From the NCBI GenBank assembly GCA_944472135.2, contig OX235262.1:68448887-68512886 (forward strand): a stretch of 64,000 bases of DNA, written 5' to 3'. The notes below the pieces were generated by a model. That model ran no database searches, was not told where the DNA came from, and saw only the letters and a program-made list of their open reading frames with translations. Both the position numbers and the translations under genes were made by a program. This stretch comes from Trichobilharzia regenti. Lineage: Eukaryota > Platyhelminthes > Trematoda > Strigeidida > Schistosomatidae. Every line of letters begins with the position of its first letter. Positions within the stretch are counted from its first letter, which is position 1. Positions 31,563 to 43,540 of this stretch are shown one piece after another.

Positions 31563-32454
31563 TCATGATAAGTATTATCGGTAGGACATGCCACACCACC
31601 ACTATGCTCAAATTCTACTCTTACATTGAAGAAACACTGCCTGGAATTTCTAACTAAGGACGCTTTTTTTAGGATTCTTCAATGTTTGATTTAAAGCCTA
31701 AAAACACACCTCCTATACATTAGACATTAAATCATTGTGTAATAAACCCCAAAACAAATTCTTTTAATGTGGCTACAGTTCATTTCCTTTCAGATTCCTT
31801 CTCTCCCTCCTCCAATTCTCATTCCCCTCTCCCTTCCCATGCCACACATGAAAGAAATAAACGACACCCATGTATCACAACTTCTAGCATCAAACATACA
31901 CACATATAGATTCATTTAACAATAAATGTTAATTACCTTGATACATAATTCACTCAAACAAGGGAAAAGTAAGCTGTGTTTGTAACGGAAAACAATAATG
32001 AACATCTCCATACATCAATTTATTCATCAGTTGGACTTCCGTTTTACTTTTCTTGTTCTTTTTCTTCTATGCTCATGTTAAATAAAAATGTTTGAATGAC
32101 ATTTATTTGCTTGCAGACAGGATGATTTTAATACATTCAATTATTATTAGCATTATTATTGTGATTTTTATTGCTAATACCACTATCGACATCACCATTA
32201 TTGTCACTATTATTATTATTATTAGAATGTATGAAACTACCCTATAGAATAAAATGCACGCCCTAACATCATTGTGAATAGATAATTAGTCACACCTTGA
32301 ACAAAATTAATTCATTATAATAAGGTCATAAAAAGAAAGAAAATACACGTAAATATAGAATGAACTCTAAGAGGATATGATTAGTTTATTTTTTTTTTGC
32401 TAAATAGTCATTCTTCTTCCTCTTTTTCTCCCTGTTAAACAGACTATACAAAAA
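31401..32454. other. Unassigned stretch with (AT)n
   Basis: (AT)n dinucleotide run at 31530-31561 and an ATT run near 32204-32224. Nothing else recognised. Confidence 0.55.
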
Positions 32455-32562
32455 TCAAAACTGGACAGCTGTTTTGACCTGGTTTGGGACTCTTCATCAG
32501 CAAACGCACACAATTCGACAGTGGGGTCGAACCTAGGACCTCTGAGTTACTAGGAGAGTAAA
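32455..32562 (-). repeat. R1 fragment with hammerhead relic
   Basis: Minus strand: tRNA-like B box (ggttcgaccccactg), then tgctg-ATGAAGA-gtcccaaaccaggtc-AAAA-cagctgtc-cagt. The GAAA box has become AAAA. Truncated at both ends. Confidence 0.7.
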
Positions 32563-32745
32563 TGTGACGATGGTACAATGGTGCAGTGTTCATCAGCCAT
32601 GCAGAAGTTTCGGGGTTGAAGGAAAGTTTGAAGTGAGAGTAGCAACTATCCTCCATAAAGACAACACCACTCCTACTGAAACTTTAGAGTCTGAAGCCTT
32701 AAATCCTGTTGAGAAGGCAAAGAAATAAAAATATAAAATAAAACA
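32563..32745 (+). repeat. S1 SINE, diverged
   Basis: gacgatggtacaatggtgca (A box), gtttcggggttga (decayed B box), then aaggaaagtttgaagtgag, ctactgaaactttagagtct and gttgagaaggcaaagaaata. Directly abuts the R1 fragment. Confidence 0.65.
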
Positions 32746-33314
32746 CAATAAGAGAATAGGTCATATTGGTTATTCTAGGTATTAACCTTAGGAGAATAGT
32801 AATCACGTCAGCAAATTAGAGGCTTCTTTGGCTCACAGATTGAGACTCATTAGTAGTTATTCACTGAGGTCAAAGAGGATTCGACTGAGATATTTTACAT
32901 TGAGGATGAAACATATCTCCATTTATAGAAACTGTCTAACACATAAAACCACTTAGAAAGCTACTTTACTGTGGTGTAAATCCACACAGAACTCGTCAGA
33001 AATGCAATGGAATCTTAGTGAAGGGAAATTATACCATTTGTTAAAAGTTGATATCATGATTTTTACTAATTAATAGCTTTTAATAAATGAAACACAGTTC
33101 AAATAAATGAGAATTCTGACTACCAAATAAATCAGTTCTTGGTGTGAACTTATCAGAACTTGACTAAACTACCACAGCTTTTGAAAAATGAGTGAAAAAA
33201 TATCAGCCACTGGATTCTAAAAATACTTGACTAATCTGCATCTCAATAGGATGAGATCCTATAGAATAATTTGATCATTCGCTTCAGTTTACGCCTAAAA
33301 TTACTTCTCAAATG
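32746..33314. other. Unassigned stretch
   Basis: Nothing recognised. Confidence 0.5.
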
Positions 33315-33710
33315 TTAGTTTGTAGGGATTTGATCTGTTTAGAAATTGGTGACAGATTAGCATCGGTTAGAGGACCAAAGATAACCACCCAGTACTTGAC
33401 AGACGTTTTGTCTTGGTTTGAGACACTTCAGCAGTACACGTTCATGACCCCATCGAGGATCAAATCCGCCTGTGGATACGAACACCGGTCGATGACATTG
33501 ACTGTCAGGAATTAGAATTCATAGGACACTGGATTCTGTCCCAGTGGTCGAGTGATCAACAGGCACGCCTTGTAACCTGAGGACCCTAGGTTTGGTTGCG
33601 TACTCCTGAAGAGTCCTGAGCTAGGATGAAACTGCCTTCGAGTAATCCTTGGTTTTCAATAGTTCTCTAAATGATGTTATCCCCTGATCAGGTGATGGTA
33701 CTCAATAACT
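33315..33710. mobile_element. R1 fold-back retroposon
   Basis: Reverse R1 portion (33315-33470: ttgtagggatttgatctg, cagtacttgacagacgtttt, ttcagcagtacacg) and forward portion (33471-33710: gatgacattgactgtcagga, gaattcataggacactggat, tcccagtggtcgagtgatca, hammerhead, 3' arm). No clear target-site duplication found. Confidence 0.75.
33601..33644 (+). ncRNA. Hammerhead ribozyme (R1) with covarying stem I
   Basis: Stem I TACTC (33601-33605) pairs with GAGTA (33640-33644), whereas other copies have TACTG/CAGTA. Core CTGAAGA (33606-33612), stem II GTCC/GGAT (33613-33627), GAAA (33628-33631). Stem III (actgcctt) no longer pairs beyond A-T. Confidence 0.7.
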
Positions 33711-33769
33711 CTCTAAATTTAAAATCAATTAAAACCTTCGAGCAGCAAACGCACTAGTATGTTGTCAGC

Positions 33770-34350
33770 AGTTCAGTATAGGTAATTCAGAAGATGAGCT
33801 CGAGGTGATTTGATTGATCCCAGGTTAGACTATGTCATGAAGCTAATCAATCGACGAAGTCATAAAGCTACATCGACTGAGATGGTTAGGACATGTGTTA
33901 CGTATGCCAAGTCATCGCCTCCCTCGACGAGCTATGTTAGCGGATATAGGGTCAGGCTGGTAAAAAACTAGCGGCGGTCAAACAAAAACTTGGCATCAGT
34001 CAATGAAATCCACAACAGTTGGTCTTAGCCACGTAGGAAGGTGTAGACTTCCAGGCTGGGGTCCTCGGGACGGCAAAAATCTATGGTTGGAAACAATTGG
34101 TGACATGGCTCAAAATCGTTTTCAGTGGCGCAGATGCATCCACTCCCTGTGACTTATGATCTTCAATTAAATTGTTTTGTATTTCTTTATTACCCCTTTG
34201 TCTCACACCTCTGCTCACTGTTTCTATTATGCTTTTCTTGTACTTTCTTCTCTTGCTTCGCGTGCTACACGGAATGTGGCGACTTGAACTTCCGCACATT
34301 TGTGCAAAGTTCTATGTCGAAAACAGACAGACAGACAGACAGACATGAAG
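33770..34350 (+). mobile_element. L2 (RTE-like) 3' end with C-terminal coding remnant
   Basis: Broken frames encode LHRLRWLGHVLRMPSHRLPR near 33867-33925, then a Gly/Lys block, LSHVGRCRLPGWGPRDGKN near 34024-34080 and IGDMAQNRFQWRRCIHSL near 34098-34151. RLRWLGHVLRM-LPRRA is the usual C-terminal motif of RTE-type proteins. The 3' UTR runs through ccacattccgtgtagcacg (RC) to an (ACAG)n tail at about 34324-34347. A reverse copy is at 17.1-17.5 kb. The antisense 72-codon frame (34299-34081) is a shadow. Confidence 0.8.
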
Positions 34351-35449
34351 CTAAATCAGTTTCTGAAAAACCTGCTGAAGATAAGATGATACTAAACAGA
34401 CATTTTATTTTATTCTGAAACTCTTGAAAAGTATTCACTTACAATTGCTTTCCTTAGAATCTATAGATTATGTTACAAGCACACTCATTATTTAATCATT
34501 CATCTGAGAAGAAACCTACCTACCACAAAACGGGACAATTAACTGTTGTCAATGATTATGAATATTGAACGTTGGTTCATTGGCCTTGGTTGCCATTGGT
34601 GAGCAGCTTGAAGGTACAAGTGATTCAATCTTGTACAAGTTAGAAGAAGACGAAAGAATACGAACAAAAGCACAATACATTCCTTGTGAAAACATTTGTT
34701 TATAGACTTTGTACAGAGTATTGACTTTAACTATCGAAGAATACAATTTCTTGTAATTTATTGTGTTTTGGAATTAAAGTCGATATCTGTGTTTAGTGGT
34801 TGTCGATTCGGAGCATCTTCGGAAATAATAGGATCTTAGAATTAAGTTCCTTGACGCCTGTCTTCTTGTCATTGACTCCCTTGATAAACTTGAATAGTAC
34901 AATGAGAAGGACTTTTGCTTTCTACTGGACATCTTGTTCATCTAGATTTTGAGAATCATTTGCTTCCTTCTGGTAACAATCTGGATTGTTAAACATCTGG
35001 CATAAAAACATTTGACTTCATTTATTTCATGAAATAATTCTCGTTTGGTAGCAAACACATAATAAATGTGTGACGATAAATCAGTACAGTTTAGTTGTAA
35101 AATATGTTGAAAAGCCATGGCCGAATAGAATGAGCTTGGCGGTTACATTAGAAGGCTCTTGAATTCCATATTTTGGAGAGAAAAGTGTTTTCTAAACACG
35201 TTTTGTAAATTTGGCTTCACACCATACATAACTCCAGTCTCAATTTGTCCTTAAAACGTAAACATCCTTTTGTTCATGAATTTCACCTAATATTACAATG
35301 CAGTACTTAAGCGAGAGAATCATTAGTCGCTGCTGGAGAAATTTGCTCATAACCTGATGAAATATTGTTCTATTACATACAGGTAATATCATCTGCTTTA
35401 ACAGGTATCAGAGATAGCTATTTTGCCATTTATACACTCTTGAAGAGTT
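34351..35449. other. Unassigned stretch with ambiguous coding-like patches
   Basis: At 34568-34703 (+) and on the opposite strand 34746-34549 there are overlapping protein-like frames; a further patch near 34852-34900 (+) reads LDACLLVIDSLDKLE before a stop. No family recognised; possibly an old pseudogene. Confidence 0.3.
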
Positions 35450-35815
35450 AGTTTGCAGGGATTTCACTTACTCTGACTTATATCGCAGATTGATATCAGT
35501 TAGAGAACCTCTGAAAGCCACAGAGTACTACATAGCTGTTTCATACTAGTTTGGGATAATTGAGCATTATGCTTCCACCAGGGTTTAAACCCAAGACCTT
35601 CCAGTCACCAGGCAGGATCGTTGATTGTTCAGGTAATGGGATTTAATACAACCGCCAGTGAATTCCAACTTCTACTGGAAGATTCTGGGTTTGAACTTCG
35701 GTGGGTACGTGGTTCTGAGAAGTCTCAAACTAAGGTGAACCGGCTGTTCAGCATTCCCCGGTTGTCAGTGGTTCTCTGAGTGATATCAATTCGTCATCAA
35801 ATTTGAAACAAATCA
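35450..35815. mobile_element. R1 fold-back retroposon, diverged
   Basis: Reverse arm with hammerhead relic and tRNA part (35450-35665: ttagagaacctctgaaagcc, gtactacatagctgtttcat, ggtttaaacccaagacct) and forward arm (35670-35815: ctgggtttgaacttcggtgg, gaagtctcaaactaaggtga, ggctgttcagcattccccgg). Both outer ends are R1 3' ends. Confidence 0.72.
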
Positions 35816-36829
35816 AATCCTAACGAACTAATCCTTGAAAATTAATTTGACGCTCGTTGGTGGGCGACTACAGGAAGAAGCTGTCTAGAGTTCTGATGAG
35901 AAGTAGTAGTCAATAGGGTATACCTAGCAATTGTATAATCGCAGCCTCAATTGGACTTTTTGTCGAAGATGTCGTAACATAATGTGACCTCTTATAATAA
36001 TGTATCAGAAAATACAACCAAGTTGATTTCACTCAAATTAAGGTGTATTGATGTATTCAAATAAAGTATAAATCGGCGGCCTGCTTGAAACCTAGGCTAC
36101 CAAAAACCGGCATCATTATATTGTATCTTATTTTTTGTGTTCACCTTGTTTTATTCTACTATTGTAAGTATTTAAAACATTTACAGACTGATGATTCATA
36201 AGTTTCTGCTAAACTTGAGGAAAACCACAATTGTGGGTGAAAATGTACCTTAACACATTCGATCACTGTTCCTGACACTTCTGCTACACATTACCACTAC
36301 TTAACTACCTGTGGACTTCAATTATTCAGCTAAACTCTTCATTATAAAATGAACTCTTGCATTTTTTAAAACCGTCCTCTAACCAAATCACGAAATATAC
36401 ACATTGGATCATAGGAATTAATAAAAAGACGGTTGAAGAGAAGAAACTTTTCGACGTAGTCATTAACTAAGCTGTACATTCGTCTGTTTATATTACATGT
36501 GTGAGAAAGTTCCAGAATTATTTCCGGTCAGAGGTTAGATTCATAAAGTCATTAGATGTAATGAACAGAAGATAGGTAGTGGCACTGTTCTAGAAATAAT
36601 TCAGACCAAAGAGCGAATTGAAATTACAATGTGTATTAATCAGGAAAATCGAGTAGAGAAGACAAAATAGGATTATATTTACTGAAAAACTCGTCAGTCT
36701 GTATAATAACGAGTTAAAGACGCAGTATTAACGAAAAGGGTAGGAGTTTCGGACATATAAAGATGAAAACAGTAACCAAATGTAATAATGCAGATAGGGA
36801 TTTAAAAGGTAAATATAACAAATAAAGGG
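35816..36829. other. Unassigned stretch
   Basis: Nothing recognised; may hold the tail of the neighbouring reverse PLE. Confidence 0.4.
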
Positions 36830-37430
36830 GAAGGTTGGACAAGAAAGGTAATGGGATAATCATTATTGATAAGACTTCCTTTTCATGATGGCCACGGTAG
36901 GGACAACGGTTGCACTTGACGTATTTCTTTTGGACACATAGAATAGGCTTGAGTTTTTGGATCGCCAGCGCCTCACCTATTCCTAGATGTCTTGATTTCA
37001 CTCCATTTGTTGAGTTGGATCGGATCTTATATATTGCTTTGAAGCACTTTTCATATGAAGCTGAATGTCCGGAATTCACCAGATGTTCTGTTGTCGCACT
37101 GTATATCCCTTTGCCTTCTCCCTTTGCCAGTCATGCTGGATAGTGTTCCTACGTACGTTTTACAAGCGGACGCATGGTACAGCCAATGTACTCAGCTCCA
37201 CACCAGCAAGTGAACTTGTATATGAATGTTGAAGTGACCCAATGCGACAGCTTGTATTTCACGTGTTGGGCAAGTACTTTCTTGCAGAAGAATGTTATTC
37301 GTAGGCTGGCGGCGAAGTATGTTTTACTGATAGACTTGGAAAGCCGTCTCCGGAGAATTTCTGCTTCAGTATGTGGTGAGAGCAGGCTGCTAGCCGATTG
37401 GTTGACATTAATCTACGTTAATGTCTAGGT
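36830..37430 (-). pseudogene. Penelope-like element GIY-YIG fragment
   Basis: Minus-strand coding remnant. From 37380: ILRRRLSKSISKTYFAASL, then IYKFTCWCGAEYIGCTMRPL (about 37218-37160), which is the PLE GIY-YIG core with its CxC pair and YIG; the usual Gly-Arg-Thr is replaced by Gly-Cys-Thr. After a frame change come MNSGHSASYEKCFKAIYKIR and IGEALAIQKLKPILCVQKK (37079-36910), the conserved EALAI-KP-LCVQ C-terminus. Four or more disruptions, no RT domain left. Related to P2 but more diverged. Confidence 0.8.
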
Positions 37431-37469
37431 CACTAATATGGGCCGTGAGAAAATATGAACAAGGCTGTT

Positions 37470-37665
37470 TCAACAACCAATCACAGCAAACTTAAACGTG
37501 GACAAATATGATTCGCAGATAAATGGCTCCACTTTTCGAGAAATATCGAAAACAACCAATCAGAAGACTGTGTTTGTCTGCTTAACTTCTGAGAAACAAC
37601 CAATCAGAAGACTGCCTTTTTCTGCTTGAATAAGCCTTATTAATGTACATAAAATATATATAAAT
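37470..37665 (+). promoter_or_regulatory. Candidate promoter: three CCAAT boxes and a TATA element
   Basis: caaccaatca occurs at about 37474, 37554 and 37593; the last two lie in an imperfect duplication (caaccaatcagaagactg). About 55 bp after the last is a TATA-like atatatataaatac (37647-37660). The spacing suits a polymerase II promoter on the plus strand, but no downstream gene is recognised and it could belong to a retroelement. Confidence 0.3.
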
Positions 37666-39439
37666 ACGTGTTGATTTTCGTAATAAAACGATCTGCTGCT
37701 TGGCCCTTGTCTTCTGTTGTTAAAAGTATAACTTTTAGATTCACGGTGTAATATCAGCATCTTTTTGAGGGCAACTTGGACCTTTTCAGGTATTTTTCTT
37801 GGTTTTGGATTGTTGTCTATGAATCTGGGTAGGAATCCATTCCAAATACTGTGGTTCGCGTTTCAGGTCGGACGACGTTTATGCAATAAATCCTGCCGAC
37901 AATCTGTATAGTTTTATAAACACTAACCAGAATAAAGGTATTAAAGATAGTTAGGTTAGATAAGTCAATTATTAGTGACGTGAACCCCCCTAACTTGGAA
38001 TGAAGAATAAACGACTTCTCTCTCCACTAAGATCACTGATATTCGATAAGTAATCAGACATGTGCACTTATTTGTAGTTAACATTATTTTTAAACAAAAA
38101 TGCTTTGTAGGTATGTACATATCCGTATAGCAAGTTCACTTTCAATAGTATGTCAGCATTGTATACTATCAGAAGTTTTTAGAATTAAGACTATTTATTA
38201 TGTAATCATTGTGATGAATTTAATATTATTCACTTCTGATTGACTGTAAACTAATTAATTCTAAAGCAGATGATACATTGAAAGCAAATGTTTCAACGTA
38301 TTTCTCTTCTACTTATATAAACACTGATAGTAATTTATTCCTGAGTTTTACTCTTTCAATGAGTACAAAAAAATAAAGAACTAGAGTTTTGATTACATAA
38401 ATGTATCAAATGAAAATGCAGATATTGTAACCATTTGGCTGATTACCCAATTTATTATTATTATTGTTACTGTGATTACTATCACTAATAGAGGTATGTT
38501 ATACATACTCAGACATAAACAGATAAACAAATACAATAACAACATAATTACTCATCATAGACCACAGTGATTTTCGTCATCATCATCATCACCACCATCA
38601 TCGTCACTATTTTTATTCTCTTCGTCGCCGTCCGTCATCAACATCGTCAAAAATGAACAACATCTAGACCAGATGTGTTCTATTATTAGAGACAAATAAT
38701 TCAAATTTTCAAATTTTATGCGTTTATCTTCACCTCTGAAAAAAGTAGAATAAATTTAAACAAAATACTTGTCCCTCCATTTTTTTCAAAAAAAGACGCT
38801 ACACATTCGCATACAGACAGAGAGAGCGATAGAGACAGAAGGAAATACACAGTTAGACAATGAAAATAATTAGATGTAGGACAGAGACGGTATTACAATA
38901 TAAGTGAAGTAAAAATTAAAATTCATTTCATATTTTGGAAAACTAATTATTAAAAAAATAATATATATATATATGTACATATAAACATTCACATATCATT
39001 ATTGTCTCATTTAAAGAGATATGGGGCTTTGTTAAGAGAAAGTGAAATACCACAGGTGGTTAATGCCAATTTAATTACTCTATTTTTTCTTTTCCACTTT
39101 TGAATACACTGATGAATACTCTTCAAGTTAATCTCTAAGAATAGAATAAGCATTTCAGTTTGCTTTTTTTGTTATGCGTAATACTTGTGGTTAGAAACAA
39201 AAAAACAATGTTATTATATGACATAATGAGTAAAAGTTACTACCGTTCTTTAGGTTAATAAAAATGTGCAATCATTGGTATTTATTGTACTTTATACTTT
39301 TATATAATTTATTAAATTAATTTTTCACTATTTTCATTGTATTACTTGTTAACAATTTGCCTGTGATATTCCAAATTGTGTAGACCGTGTGTGGGAAGCG
39401 AGAAGACAGGAGTACGCTGGACCACTGGTAAAAAGACTC
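37666..39439. other. Unassigned AT-rich stretch
   Basis: Contains TTA/ATT runs near 38452-38466, a TCA/CAC trinucleotide tract at about 38577-38605, and (AT)n at about 38960-38975. No coding signal recognised. Confidence 0.5.
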
Positions 39440-40305
39440 TTTTATTATTAATATTGTTATTGTTCCTTTGGGTTCCTAGTGGAACATAGGGCTTCAGCTG
39501 AATGTCTCCACTTGCTTCTGTCTTCCTTCTGCTGTACTTTTCACCTGCATCCATGTTAGTCCATACTCTTTCAAATCCTCTTCACACGATCTCCTCAATG
39601 TCGCCCTTGCACTGATGTCACACTCGCCGCTTCCCTCTCGGCCTGGTTCCACTCGAGCAATGGCCTGACGCACGATGTCACCAGCGGTCTCCTCAGCGAG
39701 TGGCCGATCCATCTCCACTTTCTCCTGCATATTTGTTGGTTGGCGATTGGTTCTTGCTTTGTTTGTTTGTTCCCATAGTTCCTTGTTGGTGATCCTTTCC
39801 GGCCCGGCCATCTGATCTTCAGTATAGATCCAGCGAAGACAGTTGTTGGTTGATAAAGGTCTTCAACAGACTGTTGGAAATATTCTTTGTGACCCGCCCG
39901 CCCTCCCGCCAAGTTTCTGATCCGTATAGAAGAACTGACTGACTTGACGTTGTTTGTATTGAAAATCCTACCGAATTTTGTTGTTGATTCTGGCTGAGTG
40001 ACGAAGATTTCCAGATTGGTTGTTTCAGGTTGATGAGTGAATGTGTTTCTCGCCTTCCCGATTCTCACTCGATTTGACATCCTCGTCTGTTTCGACTGCG
40101 TGTAGTTGAGACAATGCTCCCTAGATAAGTGAATGAATGAAGTAACCTCTTTCAAATCCCTCCCGTTGATCGATGGTGATTGACGCTGGATGTTTCTGCT
40201 GTTGTTGTTGTCGTTGTTGATTGGTTGGTTATTTTCATAACCTCCGTCTTGTCTATGTTCACTGGGAGTCCTGTTTTCGTCGGCTGCTTCTTCGACCAGT
40301 TTGTC
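39440..40305 (-). mobile_element. 5'-truncated L1 (SR2-like RTE), reverse copy
   Basis: Plus strand begins with the inverted 3' end (tgttcctttgggttcctagt, ggaacatagggcttcagctg) and runs to ttcgaccagtttgtcggttg. Minus-strand frames 40155-39595 and 39811-39494 encode EVTSFIHLSREHCLNYTQSK, SNRVRIGKARNTFTHQPETT, SIRIRNLAGGRAG, then WRWIGHSLRRP and RATLRRSCEEDLKEYGLTWM, the SR2-type C-terminal block. The RT palm is absent. It lies head-to-head with the next copy. Confidence 0.88.
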
Positions 40306-40310
40306 GGTTG

Positions 40311-41245
40311 GTAAGAAGACTCTAGAAGATCGAAATCCAGATCTTCACAATGGTGGTGTGAAGACTCTAGAAAATATGGCTTTCGCAGATGATTTATGTC
40401 TAATATCACACAAACTCGAAGACTTGCAAGTGAAAACCAACAAACCAGTAGAAGAGAAAGGCACCAAAGACAGGGCTCCAGGTAAATACAGAGAAGACAG
40501 AGGTGGTTAAGATAACCACGAACCAACAGCAACAACGACAAACAGTACCAATCCCCATGATTGCGAGAGGTTTAACAGAGGTTACCTCTTTCACCTATCT
40601 AGGAAGCATAGTTTCAACCATAGGCAGGCAGGACGATTGAAGATGTCACAGTCAGAATCGTAAAGGCAAAATACGCCTTCAATAACCTGAAACCAATTTA
40701 GAAATCTTCTGCACTCCACGGCATAAACAACAAGATTCGGATTCTGTTCAACACCAATGTGAAGTCAGTCAGTTCTTCTCTGCGGGTCAGAACTTGCATT
40801 GCGTGTGACGAAAAGGATTTCCAACAGGCTGAAGACTTTCATCAACAGCTGTCTTCGCTGACTCTATACTGAAGATAAGATGGCCGAAGAGAATAAGTAA
40901 CAAGAAGCTGTGACTGGGAACAAACCAAGCAACAGCTGATCGCTCAACAAATATGTAGGAGAACATGGAGATAGACTGTGCATACGTTAAGGAGTTCGTC
41001 AAATGGCATCGGGCGCAATACAAGCTATTGGTAGGGTGGAATCCGAATGGGAAAAGCCAAGTGGGTCGTCGGTGAGGGGGTGAAATGGAGGAGATCGTGC
41101 AAGTTCGAGCAGATGACAGACGACGGTCAACCATGGGCTCAACTGAAGAGGACAACAGAGAACAGAAGAAAGTGGAGATATGTGGTTGAAGCCCTACGTT
41201 CCACACGGTAGCCAAGGGAATAATAATAATAATAACCAATAGGAG
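40311..41245 (+). mobile_element. 5'-truncated L1 (SR2-like RTE), forward copy
   Basis: From about 40362 it reads MAFADDLCLISHKLEDLQVK (40376-40435), the catalytic FADD box, then a decayed C-terminal region and the end gccctacgttccacacggta with (AAT)n at 41220-41236. Several frame breaks. Together with the previous copy it forms a large inverted repeat centred near 40310. Confidence 0.87.
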
Positions 41246-42065
41246 GATCACCACTCACTGGACATGCGGATACACCTATCTGATTTGTTCCAAATATGAC
41301 AAAGTGCGTATCTTCGATTTAACTGGTATTCACCAGACACCAAATAATATCATGTTCATCGCAAGGCATCGTCAAAACATTGATCCTAGGAGCCGGCAAA
41401 ATAACAGTGACCAAGGCTTGCAGTTCAATAAGGTCAATCAACTGCAAATACAAGAATAAACTAAATAAATCATCCCTAAAGATTTTACTATACACATTTA
41501 TAAATATTTAACAAAATTTGTATATGATCGGTTTGTTCAAAGTTTCTGTAATTTGATTATTAAGCAAGGTTTGTTTTCGAAACTAATGATAATAAGCACA
41601 AAAGCGCTGGATTTAAAATTCCTTGATATCAATTGAAAAAAAAACATACAACACTAAGATTAACCTCATTTTAGATTTTAACTTCTCAATGAACTTTAAA
41701 AATATCAGGATTTATAATCTTAAAGTTATAGTGAACTTTAGATGACAACATTTCTGGCATCTAAGACTTTCAAACTGCTCATAATTTGAGTAGAGAAAGT
41801 TGTTCAGTGTTATGGTGTAAGTAGTGATTATAAGGCTATACAGTATTATTCTCATTATCCTTGTTTATGTTAAAAAAATGTACACAAACCAGTGTCAATC
41901 TAAGGATTAAGTATTTGAAAAAAGGTTCATATGAAACTTTCAAATTCTACAAAAACAGTTAGATATATTTAGCTTTAAATTAACAAATTGTGCTTTTGTT
42001 CTATGACACTACCATGAAATAACCAACAGTTTTCCTTCCCCTAGATAGATCCACCGCCAATCAGT
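41246..42065. other. Unassigned AT-rich stretch
   Basis: Nothing recognised. Confidence 0.5.
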
Positions 42066-42234
42066 TATTATTATTATTGCTCCCTTGGGTTCCTAGTGGA
42101 ACATAGGGCTCCAACTGCACGTCTCCACTTGCTTCTGTCTTCCTTCTGCTGTACTTTTCACCTGCATCCATGTTAGCCAATATTGTTTCAAATCCTCTTC
42201 ACACGATCTCCTCCATGTCACCCTTGCACTGACG

Positions 42235-42895
42235 TCACACTCGCCGCTTCCCTTTCGGCCTGGTTCCACTCGAACAATGGTCTGATGCGCGCACGATGTT
42301 ACCCGGCGGTCTCCTCAGCGAGTATCCAATCCATCTCCACTTTCTCCTGCATTTTTGTTGGTTGTCGATTAGTTCTTGTTTTGTTTGTTCCCAGCCATAG
42401 TTTCCATAGTTGATGATTCTTTCCGGCCAAGCCATCTGATCTTCAGTAAAGAAAGAAGAAAGTTGTTGATAAAGGTCTTCAACAGGCTACTGGAAATATT
42501 CTTTGTGATCCGTATAGAAGAACTGACTGACTTGACGTGGTTTGTATTGAAAATCCGACCGAATTTTGTTGTTGATTCTGGATGAGTGACGAAGATTTCC
42601 AGATTGGTTGTTTCAGGTTGATGAGTGAATGTGTTTCTCGCCTTCCCGATTCTCTCTCGATTTGACATCCTCGTCTTTTCCAGCTGCCTGTAGTTGAGAC
42701 AATGCTCCCTAGATAAGTGAGTGAATGAAGTAACCTCTTTCAAATCCCTCCCGTTGATGGTGATTGACGCTGGATGTTTCTGCTGTTGTTGTTGTCGTTG
42801 TTGGTTGGTTGGTTATTTTCATAATCTCCGTCTTGTCTATATTCACCTGGAGTCCTGTCTTCGCCGGCTGCTTCTTCGACCAGTTTGTCGGTTTT
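42235..42895 (-). pseudogene. L1 C-terminal block, frame-broken
   Basis: Region behind the RT palm: KIEDLQAKTDKLVEEAAGED near 42915-42855, EVTSFTHLSREHCLNYRQLE, RNTFTHQPETTNLEIFVTH and KFGRIFNTNHVKSVSSSIRI (42743-42480), then WRWIGYSLRRP near 42340-42308. This block is diagnostic for SR2-type RTEs; it has no known catalytic function. Confidence 0.85.
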
Positions 42896-42899
42896 CGCT

Positions 42900-43540
42900 T
42901 GTAAGTCTTCGATTTTGTGAGTGACATCAAACATAAATCATCTACGAGCGAAATCCAGGTCTTCTAGGTTCTTCACTTCGTCGGTCCAGGATATTCCTGT
43001 CTTCTCGTTTCCCACTGTCTGACGCATAATCCAGTCAGTCCACCACAATTAGGAATATCATTGGTGATAATAGAGCACCCTTGTCTGACTCCTGTGTTTA
43101 CTCCAAACGCCTCGCTGAGTTTTCCGTTGTGGATCACTTGGCATGTGCCGTTGTCGTACAGCTGTTGAATAAGGTTGATGAATATTTCGGGTACGCCATA
43201 GTACTCGAGTAATTTCCAAATTACTTCACGGTCAACGCTGTCGAAGGCCTTCTCAAAGTCTATAAAGTTGAGGTAGAGGTTTGATTGATGCCATTCCATG
43301 CTTTGTTCTGTGATGATGATGCGTAGAGTTGCAATTTGGTCAGTACATGATTTGCCTGACTTTCCTGAATCCAGCTTGTTCTGGTCGGAGTTCTGTCTCC
43401 AGTGCGTCCTTTTCTCTCCAGGATGATGCGACTCAGGATTTTACTTGGCGTCGACAGGAGCATGATTCCTCGCCAGTTCTTGCAGAGTGAGGCCTGAGTC
43501 TCCCTTCTTTGGTAGTTTCACGAGGTAACCTTTCCTCCAG
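42900..43540 (-). pseudogene. L1 reverse transcriptase palm, frame-broken
   Basis: Continues the L1 protein in changing frames: IMLLSTPSKILSRIIL (about 43475-43425), then in 43299-42973 LYLNFIDFEKAFDSVDREVI with the motif A Asp residues, IQQLYDNGTCQVIHNGKL and GVNTGVRQGC (motif B). The FADD box region near 42945 reads DFAR-, so the catalytic pair is damaged. At least three frameshifts between 43540 and 42930. Confidence 0.87.

Noticed and set aside
38568..38640. Regular TCA/CAC-rich tract considered as a CRISPR-like or coding repeat
   Set aside because: Simple trinucleotide repeat without spacers; the genome is eukaryotic.
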